This document shows, in pieces, positions 1 to 8,353 of a stretch of 64,000 nucleotides of DNA; position 1 is the stretch's first letter; every line of letters begins with the position of its first letter. The notes under the pieces were generated by a model. It made no database searches. It was not told the DNA's origin and saw only the letters and a program-made list of their open reading frames with translations. The DNA is taken from contig CACVAX010000041.1 of the NCBI GenBank assembly GCA_902727935.1, forward strand, positions 1 to 64,000. The letters are read 5' to 3'. The DNA comes from an uncultured Sulfurovum sp. (GTDB lineage: Bacteria; Campylobacterota; Campylobacteria; Campylobacterales; Sulfurovaceae). The position numbers and the translations under genes are program-made.

Positions 1-52
1 ACCAAATATTGTTACTTTATTTTATTTAGTCATTTGAATACTCTTTTCAAAT

Positions 53-119
53 ACTCAAATAATTAAACAAAATAGCTCTGTCTTTAAAAAATAGCTTAGA
101 CTTCAGCTATTCTTTATAG
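53..119 (-). repeat. Left copy of a 67-base inverted repeat
   Basis: Read on the minus strand this segment begins CTATAAAGAATAGCTGAA, contains AGCTATTTTTT and ends in TTGTTTAATTATTTGAGT. The same elements occur in the same order on the plus strand at 2436-2503. The two copies face each other and enclose the three minus-strand genes from aroK to the pseudouridine synthase gene. The inner part is a hairpin. It could be a duplicated terminator or the ends of a small element; no target duplication or transposase was seen. Confidence 0.6.
85..112 (-). terminator. Rho-independent terminator after aroK
   Basis: On the minus strand AATAGCT and AGCTATT form a 7-base stem with an 8-base loop, followed directly by a run of six T. 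It lies about 45 bases past the aroK stop and should end the rluE-type / nuclease / aroK transcript. Confidence 0.7.
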
Positions 120-156
120 GATGGTTTGTTTTCTTTTCTGAAGATAGCATTTTAAG

Positions 157-663
157 CTACAAAACTCTTTGGTCTAAAATAAAATCACGTATTAGATGAA
201 TGAAAACTGGTATTCTTTGGTTTGCATCGACAGAAAAAGTTGCCAATTCTTCGTAGGTATCTTTGCGTTCGTCAAACAAGATTTTGGCTCTGGCTTCATC
301 TTGAAGTAAAGGACGTTTTTCACGCTCTCTTTTTGTTAAACGCTTGAGTATTACCTCAAAATCAGCATTGATATACACTATGAGCGACTTGTCAGAGATG
401 GAACTGTAAATAGGTAGTCCACCACCTGTAGCGATGATTTGACCTTTTTGTTGGGTTAAGCTATTAATACACTCTTGTTCAAGACCACGAAAATGCTCTT
501 CACCTTTTGTTTTAAAAATCTCGCTAACAGAAGCACCTTGTTCTTTTTCTATCATACTGTCAACGTCTACAAAGTTTTTAAACAGTTCTCTCGCAAGAAT
601 TCTTCCGACACTTGTTTTTCCTGATCCCATAAAGCCTATGAGAACGATGTTGTCATATACCAA
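157..663 (-). CDS. aroK: Shikimate kinase
   Basis: Phosphorylates shikimate with ATP in the chorismate pathway, in the cytoplasm. The 168-residue product has the P-loop GFMGSGKTS near residue 10, a DVDSMIE shikimate-binding stretch near residue 33, RGLE near residue 58, the ATGGGLP loop near residue 78 and an RPLL lid segment near residue 116, all in family order. Length is normal for AroK. It is the last gene of a minus-strand run, 19 bases after the nuclease-like gene, and is followed by a good hairpin terminator. I see nothing abnormal in it. Confidence 0.95.
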   Translation of the reverse strand: MVYDNIVLIGFMGSGKTSVGRILARELFKNFVDVDSMIEKEQGASVSEIFKTKGEEHFRGLEQECINSLTQQKGQIIATGGGLPIYSSISDKSLIVYINADFEVILKRLTKREREKRPLLQDEARAKILFDERKDTYEELATFSVDANQRIPVFIHLIRDFILDQRVL

Positions 664-682
664 GAGTATTCCTTTTTTTGTT

Positions 683-1684
683 TTAGTTATCTAACATAAA
701 TGTTAATTCACAAATCACTTGTGCATGGTCACTTTTAAACAATAAATCATTATTATTTTCATGTAAGTGTTCATCAAATACCTTGTAATTTGTTACTTCA
801 GCCATTCTATCACTATTAGCTTTATCAAAATGATTTGAGATAAAAACATAGTCTAAAACATGACCTTTTCCTAAAAAGTAACTTGTTGGTTTTCTTTTTA
901 GCTCTTTTTGTTCAGGGTGAGGGTTGTGTATTGTTTCTTTATACTGGTAACTGGCATCATGTAAAACAAAACCTTCTTCACTGTTTTCTTGATGGTACTT
1001 ATGATTACTTAATGCATCAATGGTAAGAGAAAACTCTTTATCATTTAAATCACAGAGTAGTACGACTGGCTTGTCTTTAACTTTTTTGATGTTGTAAAAA
1101 AGTGAAGAGGCTTCACAAAGTCTTTGGTGCAATGAGGTTGCCGTAGTACCTTTAAGTGCTTTGGCTACAGATTTTTTTTTATGTTCTAAAGTATGCTCTT
1201 CAGTAAAACGATATTCAAATTCATTGAGTCTATTTGACTTTAAATGAGCGACATAAACCACAAGTTCTTGTTCGTTGGGTAGGGTGATGGTTGCTTTTAT
1301 GGGTACTCTGGCTAAGCCATAATGCCCTTTAAATTCATGCTTTTCAAAAAAAGGTATATGTACACGTACTCTTTGTATTTTACCTATAGGGTACTTTGAA
1401 GCAATGGCTACAGTAGTACTTGTATATGTTTTTTTTGTAAGTTTCGCTGTATCAACTGTTTCAAAATACTCAAAGCCTAACTCTTTGACAAGTGCTTCTA
1501 AGGCATCTCTCGAAAAGACCTCTTGAAAGCCAATAATATCACAATCCATTTTAAGGACTTGTTCTTTTATCCATGCTGTTTTATTAGCCCATTGTTCTTT
1601 GCTGAAGCGTTCTTTTTTAGTATACCAAGAGTAGGGTGGTTCGACAAATTGGAAGAGGTTGAAGGTGCCTAATTTTATTTTCAT
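683..1684 (-). CDS. Endonuclease/exonuclease/phosphatase family protein
   Basis: A 333-residue member of the EEP (DNase I-like) metal-dependent phosphodiesterase fold. The family signature is visible in order: an early asparagine in GTFNLFQF, the metal-binding glutamate in GFQEVFS near residue 55, the LLCDLND stretch near residue 208 and the C-terminal catalytic SDHAQV near residue 318. There is no obvious signal peptide, so it is probably cytoplasmic. Substrate cannot be deduced; nucleic acid or a phosphorylated lipid or sugar are both possible for this fold. It lies 13 bases after the pseudouridine synthase gene and is probably cotranscribed with it and aroK. Confidence 0.85.
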   Translation of the reverse strand: MKIKLGTFNLFQFVEPPYSWYTKKERFSKEQWANKTAWIKEQVLKMDCDIIGFQEVFSRDALEALVKELGFEYFETVDTAKLTKKTYTSTTVAIASKYPIGKIQRVRVHIPFFEKHEFKGHYGLARVPIKATITLPNEQELVVYVAHLKSNRLNEFEYRFTEEHTLEHKKKSVAKALKGTTATSLHQRLCEASSLFYNIKKVKDKPVVLLCDLNDKEFSLTIDALSNHKYHQENSEEGFVLHDASYQYKETIHNPHPEQKELKRKPTSYFLGKGHVLDYVFISNHFDKANSDRMAEVTNYKVFDEHLHENNNDLLFKSDHAQVICELTFMLDN

Positions 1685-1697
1685 GCTGGGATTATAG

Positions 1698-2273
1698 CTA
1701 AGTATTAAGACCTGACATTAAGATTTGTTCTTCTTCCATAGTAAGAAAACGCCATGTAGAACTTTCAATGTCAAGGTTAAAGTTTCCAATACTTATGCGT
1801 TTTAACTCCAAGACTTTTAAAGGTGTTCCAAACTTCGGGTCTTTTAATGCTCCAAAAAGCCGACGAATATGACGATTCTTTCCCTCACTAAGTTTCACTC
1901 TAAGTTTTGTTTTTGCAGCAGCCACGCTAATCTTTTCCACATCAAGAGCTTTGAGTATACCGTGTTTACTCTCTACCCCTTTTAGTGCTTGGTTAATGTG
2001 TTCATCTGTCACATGACCTCGAACCCAAATCTCATACACTTTAACACAGTTTCCAGGTTTAGTTAGGGAATTTCCCACTTGTCCATTGGTAGTGAAAAAG
2101 AGAAGCCCTTTAGATTCTAAGTCCAGTCGTCCAACTGGCATCCACCCATCAGTAAAAGCCCAATCGGGTAAAAGGTCGTATACGGTTTTTCGCCCACGTT
2201 CATCGGAACGTGTGACTATGTAGCCTTTTGGTTTGTTTAGGGCTAGGAGTTGTTTTGAGTTTGGCTTATTCAT
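1698..2273 (-). CDS. RluE/RsuA-type rRNA pseudouridine synthase
   Basis: Isomerises a uridine in rRNA to pseudouridine. The protein starts almost directly with LNKPKGYIVTRSDERGR and has no N-terminal S4 domain, as in the RluE type rather than RsuA or RluB. The catalytic-aspartate motif GRLDLESKGLLFFT is near residue 58 and the C-terminal EGKNRHIRRLFGAL motif near residue 138. The track starts at 2297, but the ATG at 2273 fits better: it begins MNKPNSKQ, close to the family N-terminus, and follows a GAAG-type ribosome site, while the upstream ATG has none. The exact target base cannot be read from sequence. Confidence 0.85.
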   Translation of the reverse strand: MNKPNSKQLLALNKPKGYIVTRSDERGRKTVYDLLPDWAFTDGWMPVGRLDLESKGLLFFTTNGQVGNSLTKPGNCVKVYEIWVRGHVTDEHINQALKGVESKHGILKALDVEKISVAAAKTKLRVKLSEGKNRHIRRLFGALKDPKFGTPLKVLELKRISIGNFNLDIESSTWRFLTMEEEQILMSGLNT

Positions 2274-2435
2274 CTTCAAACTCTTGCATAAAGTCATCTA
2301 TTTCACAGAATATTTTTGTTAACATTTTTTAGTCATCCTTTTAAATTTCACTGACTTTAAAATTATAGGATGACTACTCTTTTAAGCTTCTTTATCTCGT
2401 TTTGTTGTCGAACTTAGGTTATTAATATTATTAGT

Positions 2436-2503
2436 CTATAAAGAATAGCTGAAAGCAAAGCTATTTTTTGAGGACATAAGAAGATTGTTTAATTATTTGG
2501 GTC
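2436..2503 (+). repeat. Right copy of the inverted repeat
   Basis: Shares CTATAAAGAATAGCTGAA, AGCTATTTTTT and TTGTTTAATTATTTGGGT with the minus strand of 53-119, in the same order and almost the same spacing. The AATAGCT...AGCTATT hairpin plus T-run would work as a plus-strand terminator, yet no plus-strand gene precedes it. The rest of the 2298-2722 interval holds the small ORF at 2507 and nothing else I recognise. Confidence 0.6.
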
Positions 2504-2506
2504 ATT

Positions 2507-2668
2507 ATGACCATCGTTATAATTTGGACTGATGGTTTAGACACTATTTTGTATATAAAATTTTCTATTACTATGGCTATTGTAGTTGTGGCTGGCATAT
2601 TGATATCTTTAGCATTACGAGAGTATGGTAGTGAAAAAAAGCTAAAAGACCATAATTACTTAGATTAG
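2507..2668 (+). CDS. Possible 53-residue single-pass membrane protein
   Basis: An ORF too short for the track. It encodes MTIVIIWTDGLDTI, then a hydrophobic helix of about 20 residues (ITMAIVVVAGILISLAL), then a charged tail REYGSEKKLKDHN. This layout resembles the small CcoQ-type subunit of cbb3 cytochrome oxidases, and a cytochrome c gene lies just downstream in the opposite direction, but identity is too weak to name it. The ATG lacks a convincing ribosome site, and the ORF begins right at the edge of the inverted repeat. It may be a genuine small protein or chance. Confidence 0.35.
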   Translation: MTIVIIWTDGLDTILYIKFSITMAIVVVAGILISLALREYGSEKKLKDHNYLD

Positions 2669-2722
2669 AATATCTCAATAAAAAAAGTTATATGCCAAAG
2701 AACTTTGACATATAGAGTTCAA

Positions 2723-3106
2723 TTATTTTAACTTACTAATGTGAGTAGCAATAGCACTAATTTGTCCATCAGAAATTGAGTAAGTTGCTTCTTGCATTAC
2801 GATACTGTCTTCATAAATAGCATATGCCCCATGTCTTTCATCTTGGTCTCTATAGGCTTTTATTTTTCGAGCTAAAGCACTAGCATCCATAGAAGCAATT
2901 GGTATCATTCCCTTTAAAGGTGTTTTTTCACCGTTTTCTCCATGACAAATTGAACAACGTTTTTTATAGAAAAGTGCACCATTTATTTTTGTGGTTGAAA
3001 CGGAAACTGATGTATTTGCATCCACACTTTTATTCTCATCCACAGTTTCTGTAGCCATTAAACTAGTACTTGCCAATAATGCAGTCATAATAATAATTTT
3101 TTTCAT
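2723..3106 (-). CDS. Small periplasmic c-type cytochrome
   Basis: A mono-haem class I cytochrome c for periplasmic electron transfer. The start at 3106 gives MKKIIIMTALLASTSLMA, a clean signal peptide, and is preceded by AGGAG at good spacing; the track start at 3175 adds residues with no signal-peptide character. After a threonine/serine-rich linker comes the haem site CSICH near residue 55, and a methionine in SIVMQEATYS near residue 102 is the likely sixth ligand. The gene stands alone and faces the small membrane ORF. Partner oxidase or reductase cannot be told from context. Confidence 0.85.
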   Translation of the reverse strand: MKKIIIMTALLASTSLMATETVDENKSVDANTSVSVSTTKINGALFYKKRCSICHGENGEKTPLKGMIPIASMDASALARKIKAYRDQDERHGAYAIYEDSIVMQEATYSISDGQISAIATHISKLK

Positions 3107-3391
3107 TTGTAAATCTCCTAAATAGTTAAAGTTTGTTACCTTCATAAGTATACTCCTCATAAACTTAAGACACAAGAAGAAACTAAGAGTAACATAGCTT
3201 TTTTAGATTAGCCATTTCTTACCATTAAAACGTTGTAGATGTTGAGACTCTTTTTATTAGGATTGTTTTGTTTAGTTTACAAAAATTATGCTTCGGAATG
3301 TGATCACCTAAATATTTTAAAAACTATTAAGGCTTATACTACTTTATTATTAATATAATTATTTAATAAAAATTTAATAATTGGAATTGGC

Positions 3392-3970
3392 ATGAATAAT
3401 TTACCTGACTCAAAAAGAAGCCGAAGATTAATATATGTAGATGCTTCAGGAATAGAAAATAATACAATTTTTAAAATAAGTTTGTATGATAAAGATAATA
3501 ATGCAACCTTTATTTTACAATTAGATGGTGTAGATAATAGTAGTGAAGCTGAAGAATATGCTATCTTTTATGCCATATTTTATATTAAAAAACATAATTG
3601 TTTTGGCTGTCATATTTTGTGTGACAATCAAAGTGCTGTAAATTCTAAAATGGTTCAGTTTTTAGCTAAAGAATATTCTATAGGGATTAGTTGGATACCA
3701 CGAGAAGCCAATATTATAGCTGATAAAATAGCTAAATTAGAGCCAACACTAAAAGAGACAGATTGGAATATATTGAAATTCTTTGTTGAACTTGTTAAGG
3801 CTCAATGTTATAATGTTCAAGACATACAACATGGGCAAAGTAAAGAGATAAGCGCATTAAAAGAGCAAATAGAAAAACAAAAAACTACTATTGATGTACG
3901 AAATACTAAAATATCAAATCAAGCTAAACAAATAACTGCTTTGAAAGTTAAAAAGGAAAAAATAAAATGA
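3392..3970 (+). CDS. RNase H-like protein with C-terminal coiled coil
   Basis: The first 125 or so residues show an RNase H-like fold with the acidic residues expected for two-metal catalysis: YVDAS (Asp), NSSEAEEYAI (Glu), LCDNQSAV (Asp) and ANIIADKIA (Asp). This resembles the RVT_3/RnhA-like group that cleaves RNA of RNA-DNA hybrids. The last 45 residues are a lysine- and glutamate-rich coiled coil not typical of RNase HI, suggesting oligomerisation or partner binding. It overlaps the aspartoacylase start by four bases (ATGA), so the two are translationally coupled although no shared function is obvious. Confidence 0.7.
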   Translation: MNNLPDSKRSRRLIYVDASGIENNTIFKISLYDKDNNATFILQLDGVDNSSEAEEYAIFYAIFYIKKHNCFGCHILCDNQSAVNSKMVQFLAKEYSIGISWIPREANIIADKIAKLEPTLKETDWNILKFFVELVKAQCYNVQDIQHGQSKEISALKEQIEKQKTTIDVRNTKISNQAKQITALKVKKEKIK

Positions 3971-4842
3971 TAAAAAATATAGCAATAACAGGTGGAACAC
4001 ATGGTAATGAACTAACAGGTGTTTATCTTGTAAAAAAGTGGCAAAATAATCCAGAGCTTATAAAACGTAGTAACTTTACTACCATAACACAGCTTATGAA
4101 CAAAAAAGCCATTAAAGAAGTTCGGCGTTATGTTGATCAAGATTTAAATAGGTCTTTTAGTTTAACCGATTTGGCGAATGATGGTTTAGATGCTCATGAA
4201 GCGAAGTTAGCTAAAGAGTTAAATGAGCTACTTGGTAAAAAAGGCTCTGAGAATCCTAAAGTAGATTTCATTGTGGACTTACACACGACTACAGCAAACA
4301 TGGGGCTTTCTATAGTGGTGAGTAATCAAAGTAAAATTACATGGAGAGCGATTGCTTATCTTTGTAAAATGGAACCTGCTTTAAAAGTGTATAGATGGTT
4401 GGGTGACATAGAAAATGCTTTTGTAGACTCAATGGCTCCTCATGGTTTTGCCATAGAAGTGGGTGCTGTGCCTCAAGGTGTTTTAAGAGCTGATTTGTTT
4501 TTAAAAACAGAAGCTTTGGTTTATCATCTTTTAAATTATGTGGAAAAAGAGAACAGTGGGGTAGATTTGGATTTAGATGATGAGGTGGAAATTTATGACC
4601 ATGAAGTATTAGTAGACTATCCACGTAATGACGCAGGTGACATTGTAGCCATGGTACATCAAGATAGACAAGACAAAGACTTTACATTAATAGAAAAAGG
4701 TAAGCCTTTATTTTTGACACTTGATAATAAAACCATAGTTTATGAGGGTGAATCAAAATATACTTTATTTGTGAATGAATCAGCTTATTATGAAAAGGGG
4801 TTTGCTATGACTTTGGCCAAGAAGAAGAGGATAAAGGTATAG
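3967..4842 (+). CDS. Aspartoacylase / AstE-AspA family zinc amidohydrolase
   Basis: A 291-residue zinc carboxypeptidase-like hydrolase of the aspartoacylase/succinylglutamate desuccinylase group, which removes acyl groups from N-acyl amino acids. Zinc ligands are visible in GGTHGNELTG near residue 10 (His and Glu) and VDLHTTT near residue 102 (His). The DLNRSF arginine near residue 61 and the late AIEVGAVPQG glutamate near residue 166 also match the family. Length is close to eukaryotic ASPA (about 313). The ATGA overlap couples it to the RNase H-like gene. The true substrate is uncertain. Confidence 0.85.
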   Translation: MIKNIAITGGTHGNELTGVYLVKKWQNNPELIKRSNFTTITQLMNKKAIKEVRRYVDQDLNRSFSLTDLANDGLDAHEAKLAKELNELLGKKGSENPKVDFIVDLHTTTANMGLSIVVSNQSKITWRAIAYLCKMEPALKVYRWLGDIENAFVDSMAPHGFAIEVGAVPQGVLRADLFLKTEALVYHLLNYVEKENSGVDLDLDDEVEIYDHEVLVDYPRNDAGDIVAMVHQDRQDKDFTLIEKGKPLFLTLDNKTIVYEGESKYTLFVNESAYYEKGFAMTLAKKKRIKV

Positions 4843-4847
4843 GGTAG

Positions 4848-4876
4848 TTGATAGGATTATTGGTTTTAACCCTATC
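4848..4876 (+). terminator. Weak hairpin after the aspartoacylase gene
   Basis: TGATAGG and CCTATCA can pair as a 7-base stem around a loop of about 15 bases just after the stop codon. There is no T-run, so termination is only a possibility. Confidence 0.3.
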
Positions 4877-4954
4877 ATATTTGAGGTGATTATCTTGTTT
4901 AATCGTATCATTTATGTTAGTATGGTCAATATTAGACTTTAAAAAGGTTATACA

Positions 4955-6088
4955 TTGAGAGATAATCAACAATGGATTTGGCAAGATAAGAATTATCCTC
5001 ACTTTGAGTATGGCTCAAAAAAGATTAGCACTCTCATCGAATCAATCTCTATGAAACAAGGTGAACTTAGAGCTTTCAGTAAAATTCTGGGCAAAGAAAG
5101 TTTGGAACAAAGTCAACTGAATGCTCTTGAAAATGAAATCATATCCAGTTCAGCAATTGAAGGTGAGATACTAGACAGAGACAGTGTGAAGTCATCTATT
5201 AAAGAAAAATTGGGGATTGAAGTACCACAGTACTATAAAGAGAAAACTAAAGAGAGTAACTATGTGGATGTATTGATAGACGCTAATACAAACTATAAGC
5301 AGAATCTAACTGTTGAAAAGCTTTTTTCTTGGCATTATAAAATGTTTGAAAATTATAACAGTAAGATATGGAATATAGAAATTGGTACTTTTAGAAATAC
5401 AGGTACCATGCAAGTTGTATCAGGAGTGATAGGAAAACAAAAAGTTTTTTATGAAGCTCCAAATAGTACAGTAGTTAATGAAGAAATGAACAGCTATATA
5501 AAGTGGTTTAATGAGACTCCAGCCTCTTTGTCAAAAGTATGTATTGCTCATTTATGGTTTGTAATTATTCACCCTTTTGATGATGGAAATGGACGAATTA
5601 CACGAGCTATTACTGACATGGTACTTTCGGCAATAGAAAATACAAATACATCACGACTTTATTCTATGTCTAAGAGTATTAATAGTGACCGTAAAGGGTA
5701 TTATAAAGCTTTAGAAAAGACAACGGGTTACATTAAAAAAGACAACCTAATAGATATTACATTTTGGTGTGAATGGTTTTTGAAAATGCTAGAAAAATCT
5801 CTTATAGAAGCTATAGCATCGATAGTGTATGTGGTGGATAAAGCTAAGTTTTGGGACAAACATAGAAATAATCCAATAAATGAGAGACAAACAAAAGTTT
5901 TAAACAGTATCTTGGACAAAGGTATGGAAAATTTTGAGGGTGGACTTAGTACTAAGAAATACATAAAAATTACAGGTACTACTTCTGCAACGGCTTCACG
6001 AGATATTAAGAGTTTAGTAAAAATGGGTTGTATTAAACAAGTTGATGGAAGTTCTGGTCGTAGTGTTCGGTATGAGGTTTTGGTATAG
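4955..6088 (+). CDS. Fic family protein (probable AMP transferase)
   Basis: Fic proteins transfer AMP or a related group to hydroxyl side chains of target proteins. This 377-residue copy has the complete core motif HPFDDGNGRITR near residue 204 and, near residue 66, SSSAIEGE, the inhibitory-helix motif that blocks the ATP site when on the N-terminal side (class II). The N-terminus WIWQDKNYPHF is of the DUF4172 type, and the C-terminal 70 residues look like a winged helix (TSATASRDIKSLVKMG), suggesting DNA binding or self-regulation. The start is TTG with AAGG ten bases upstream. It stands alone, so the target is unknown. A stand-alone regulator or toxin-like role are both possible. Confidence 0.9.
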   Translation: MRDNQQWIWQDKNYPHFEYGSKKISTLIESISMKQGELRAFSKILGKESLEQSQLNALENEIISSSAIEGEILDRDSVKSSIKEKLGIEVPQYYKEKTKESNYVDVLIDANTNYKQNLTVEKLFSWHYKMFENYNSKIWNIEIGTFRNTGTMQVVSGVIGKQKVFYEAPNSTVVNEEMNSYIKWFNETPASLSKVCIAHLWFVIIHPFDDGNGRITRAITDMVLSAIENTNTSRLYSMSKSINSDRKGYYKALEKTTGYIKKDNLIDITFWCEWFLKMLEKSLIEAIASIVYVVDKAKFWDKHRNNPINERQTKVLNSILDKGMENFEGGLSTKKYIKITGTTSATASRDIKSLVKMGCIKQVDGSSGRSVRYEVLV

Positions 6089-6115
6089 CTTATTCATGTT
6101 TGGAGGTAGAAGGTA

Positions 6116-8065
6116 TTAGCTCAACTCCTCCTCCATCTCCAAAACCTCTAAATATCTCTCAGACATTTCCTCATACTCAGCCTTTACCTTCTTAAGCTCA
6201 TCCGTAACATTTATAAGCCCTTTGGCTTCATAACATTCTGCATCATAGAGACAAGCATTGAGTTCATCTATTTTGGCTTCTAACGCGTCGATGAGGTCTG
6301 GTAAACGTTCTAAGTCTCTTTGATCTTTGTAACTTAGTTTTGTTTTCTTTTTTTCTTCTTTTACTTGTGCTACTGGGGTGGCTTTAGCTGTTTTAACTTC
6401 TTTTTCTATTTCGTAGAGTTCATTGATATTTTTTTCAATAAGTAGGTATTCGCTATACTCTTGGAATGACTCTTCAACTACACCATCTCCTTTAAATATG
6501 AGCAGTTTATTGGCTATTTTGTCAATGAAGTAACGGTCATGACTTACGAAAATGAGCGCTCCAGGGAAGTTGAGAAGTTTTTCTTCTAAGATGTTAATGG
6601 TTTGGATGTCCAAGTCATTGGTTGGTTCATCGAGAATAAGGCAGTCTACCTTTCGTGTAAAGAGTAGGGCAAGAGCCACACGGTTTTTTTCTCCACCAGA
6701 TAACATTCCTAATTTTTTAAGCATGTATTCTTCTGGGAATAAAAAGGATTTCATGTAGGCAAACACGTGCATGTTGTTACCCATGACATCGACAATGTCG
6801 CCACCGTCGGGACAGAAGGTATCTAAAATGGTTTTGTTTTCGTCGAGCATTTCACGGTGCTGGTCGAAATAGCCCACTTTAAAGTCACCCTTGTCTATGC
6901 TTCCTTTGTTTGCTTCTATTCTTCCTAACAGTAATTTAAGTAGGGTAGATTTTCCTGAACCGTTGTGACCTACAATGGCAATTCTGTCTTTTTGTAAGAT
7001 TCTTGTGGTAAATCCTTCGATGAGGTTTTTATCTGCAATTTTGTAATGTAAGTTTTCAATGTCAAAAAGCATTTTCTTTTTGGACATTCCTTTTTCACCA
7101 TCACGGTTAAAACTTTTTTTCTCACGTTCTAAATCAACTTGCATTTTACGAATAAGGGTTGGATCTTTTTTAGCTTGGTCTCTAAGTTCAAAAACCCTTG
7201 CTTTTCGTCCTTGGTTTCTGGTGAGTCTTGCTTTTACTCCACGGCTTAACCACTCTTCTTCTTTTTTGAGGAATTTTAACAAAGTGTTATGCGTTTTAGC
7301 CATGCTTCTCATGCGTGCTTCTTTTAGCACAAGGTACTGGTCATAACCACCTTCATAAGAATAGATGTTCATGTTTTCAACTTCCACCGTACGTGTAACA
7401 ATACTATTAATAAAGTGTCTGTCGTGAGAAATGATGAGTAGGGTAAATTTTTCTTTTAGGAGAATCTCTTCTAGGAATTCAACCATATAAACATCAAGGT
7501 GGTTAGTTGGCTCATCTAGTAACAGTACGTCAGGTTTTTTCAAAATGAGAGAAGCCAAAGCAACACGGCGTTGTTCTCCCCCTGAAAGTGTGTTTACATC
7601 TCGGTATTCGTACTCTTTGAGTTTAAACTCTTGGAGGACACGTTCTATTTTGTCGTCTAAGTTCCATGCGTTGTGATGGTCTAAGTAGTTTGATATTTGT
7701 GAATGCTCATCTAAAAGCTTTGTGTTTTCAAAATCTTCAGCAATGAGTTGTGAGAGTTCTTCATAACGTTGTTTTGCCGAGCTTAAATCTGCAAGTTCAT
7801 TTTCAATGGCATCACGTACGTTTAATCCATCATCAAAAGTAGGGTTTTGGTCTAAGGAATCGATGATAATACTTTTGTCTAAAACTCGCGTTCCTTCATC
7901 AGCTGTTACTTCACCTGAGATGATTTTTATAAGCGTAGATTTACCACAACCGTTCTGCCCTACAATAGCGACTCTTTCGCCCTCATTTAGTTGAAAGTCG
8001 ACCCCTTTAAGAAGTTGCTTTACGTCATAATTTTTAGCGATGTTAAAGAGACCGACAAGTGCCAT
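6116..8065 (-). CDS. ABC-F family ATPase, Uup-like
   Basis: A soluble tandem ABC ATPase with no membrane domain; this family acts on ribosomes, relieving stalling. Two complete cassettes are present: Walker A GQNGCGKST near residue 36 with LSGGEQRR near residue 161, and Walker A GHNGSGKST near residue 366 with LSGGEKNR near residue 458; each is followed by LLLDEPTNHLD or LILDEPTNDLD. A linker of about 80 residues rich in Lys and Arg lies between them, and the last 70 residues form a coiled coil, as in Uup. Length (649) suits Uup (about 635). Monocistronic and divergent from the next gene. Confidence 0.9.
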   Translation of the reverse strand: MALVGLFNIAKNYDVKQLLKGVDFQLNEGERVAIVGQNGCGKSTLIKIISGEVTADEGTRVLDKSIIIDSLDQNPTFDDGLNVRDAIENELADLSSAKQRYEELSQLIAEDFENTKLLDEHSQISNYLDHHNAWNLDDKIERVLQEFKLKEYEYRDVNTLSGGEQRRVALASLILKKPDVLLLDEPTNHLDVYMVEFLEEILLKEKFTLLIISHDRHFINSIVTRTVEVENMNIYSYEGGYDQYLVLKEARMRSMAKTHNTLLKFLKKEEEWLSRGVKARLTRNQGRKARVFELRDQAKKDPTLIRKMQVDLEREKKSFNRDGEKGMSKKKMLFDIENLHYKIADKNLIEGFTTRILQKDRIAIVGHNGSGKSTLLKLLLGRIEANKGSIDKGDFKVGYFDQHREMLDENKTILDTFCPDGGDIVDVMGNNMHVFAYMKSFLFPEEYMLKKLGMLSGGEKNRVALALLFTRKVDCLILDEPTNDLDIQTINILEEKLLNFPGALIFVSHDRYFIDKIANKLLIFKGDGVVEESFQEYSEYLLIEKNINELYEIEKEVKTAKATPVAQVKEEKKKTKLSYKDQRDLERLPDLIDALEAKIDELNACLYDAECYEAKGLINVTDELKKVKAEYEEMSERYLEVLEMEEELS

Positions 8066-8108
8066 GGAGAATCCTTGAAAATAATTGTGGGATTATAGCT
8101 AAATTTGG

Positions 8109-8114
8109 TATAAT
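8109..8114 (+). promoter_or_regulatory. Predicted -10 box for the 8156 gene pair
   Basis: TATAAT lies about 42 bases before the GTG start at 8156, in the AT-rich divergent spacer. AAGGACGAGAA precedes the GTG as its ribosome site. Confidence 0.5.
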
Positions 8115-8155
8115 CATTTTAGTGTCAAACTTAATAAGTAATTAAAGGACGAGAA

Positions 8156-8353
8156 GTGATTAAAGATATATTAGATGGTACGAAAGAAGTGCTAGTAGAG
8201 TTAACTACAGGTATGGTAGAAACATGTAAAGAACTTTCTTTACAATCCACTACACTATGTGATGATATTGAAGTTAAATTAATGGGAACTTATCAGGAAA
8301 TCGAGGCTTATGAAAAGGCTAAATTAGAACAGAGTGTAAAAGAGGCAGCATAA
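8156..8353 (+). CDS. Small conserved-looking hypothetical protein
   Basis: A 65-residue acidic helical protein (MIKDILDGTKEVLVELTTG...) with no membrane segment and no motif I recognise. It starts with GTG behind a good AAGGA ribosome site. Its TAA stop overlaps the ATA codon that begins the open frame of the next gene, forming ATAA, so its main importance may be translational coupling to the TIGR02757-like gene. Confidence 0.6.
   Translation: MIKDILDGTKEVLVELTTGMVETCKELSLQSTTLCDDIEVKLMGTYQEIEAYEKAKLEQSVKEAA

Noticed and set aside
4337-4624. 95-residue minus-strand ORF
   Set aside because: Antisense shadow of the intact aspartoacylase gene, with no ribosome site and unnatural composition.
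8320-8350. -1 frameshift joining the 65-residue ORF to the TIGR02757 gene
   Set aside because: No proper slippery heptamer is found, and the family N-terminus begins at the junction, so separate initiation fits better.
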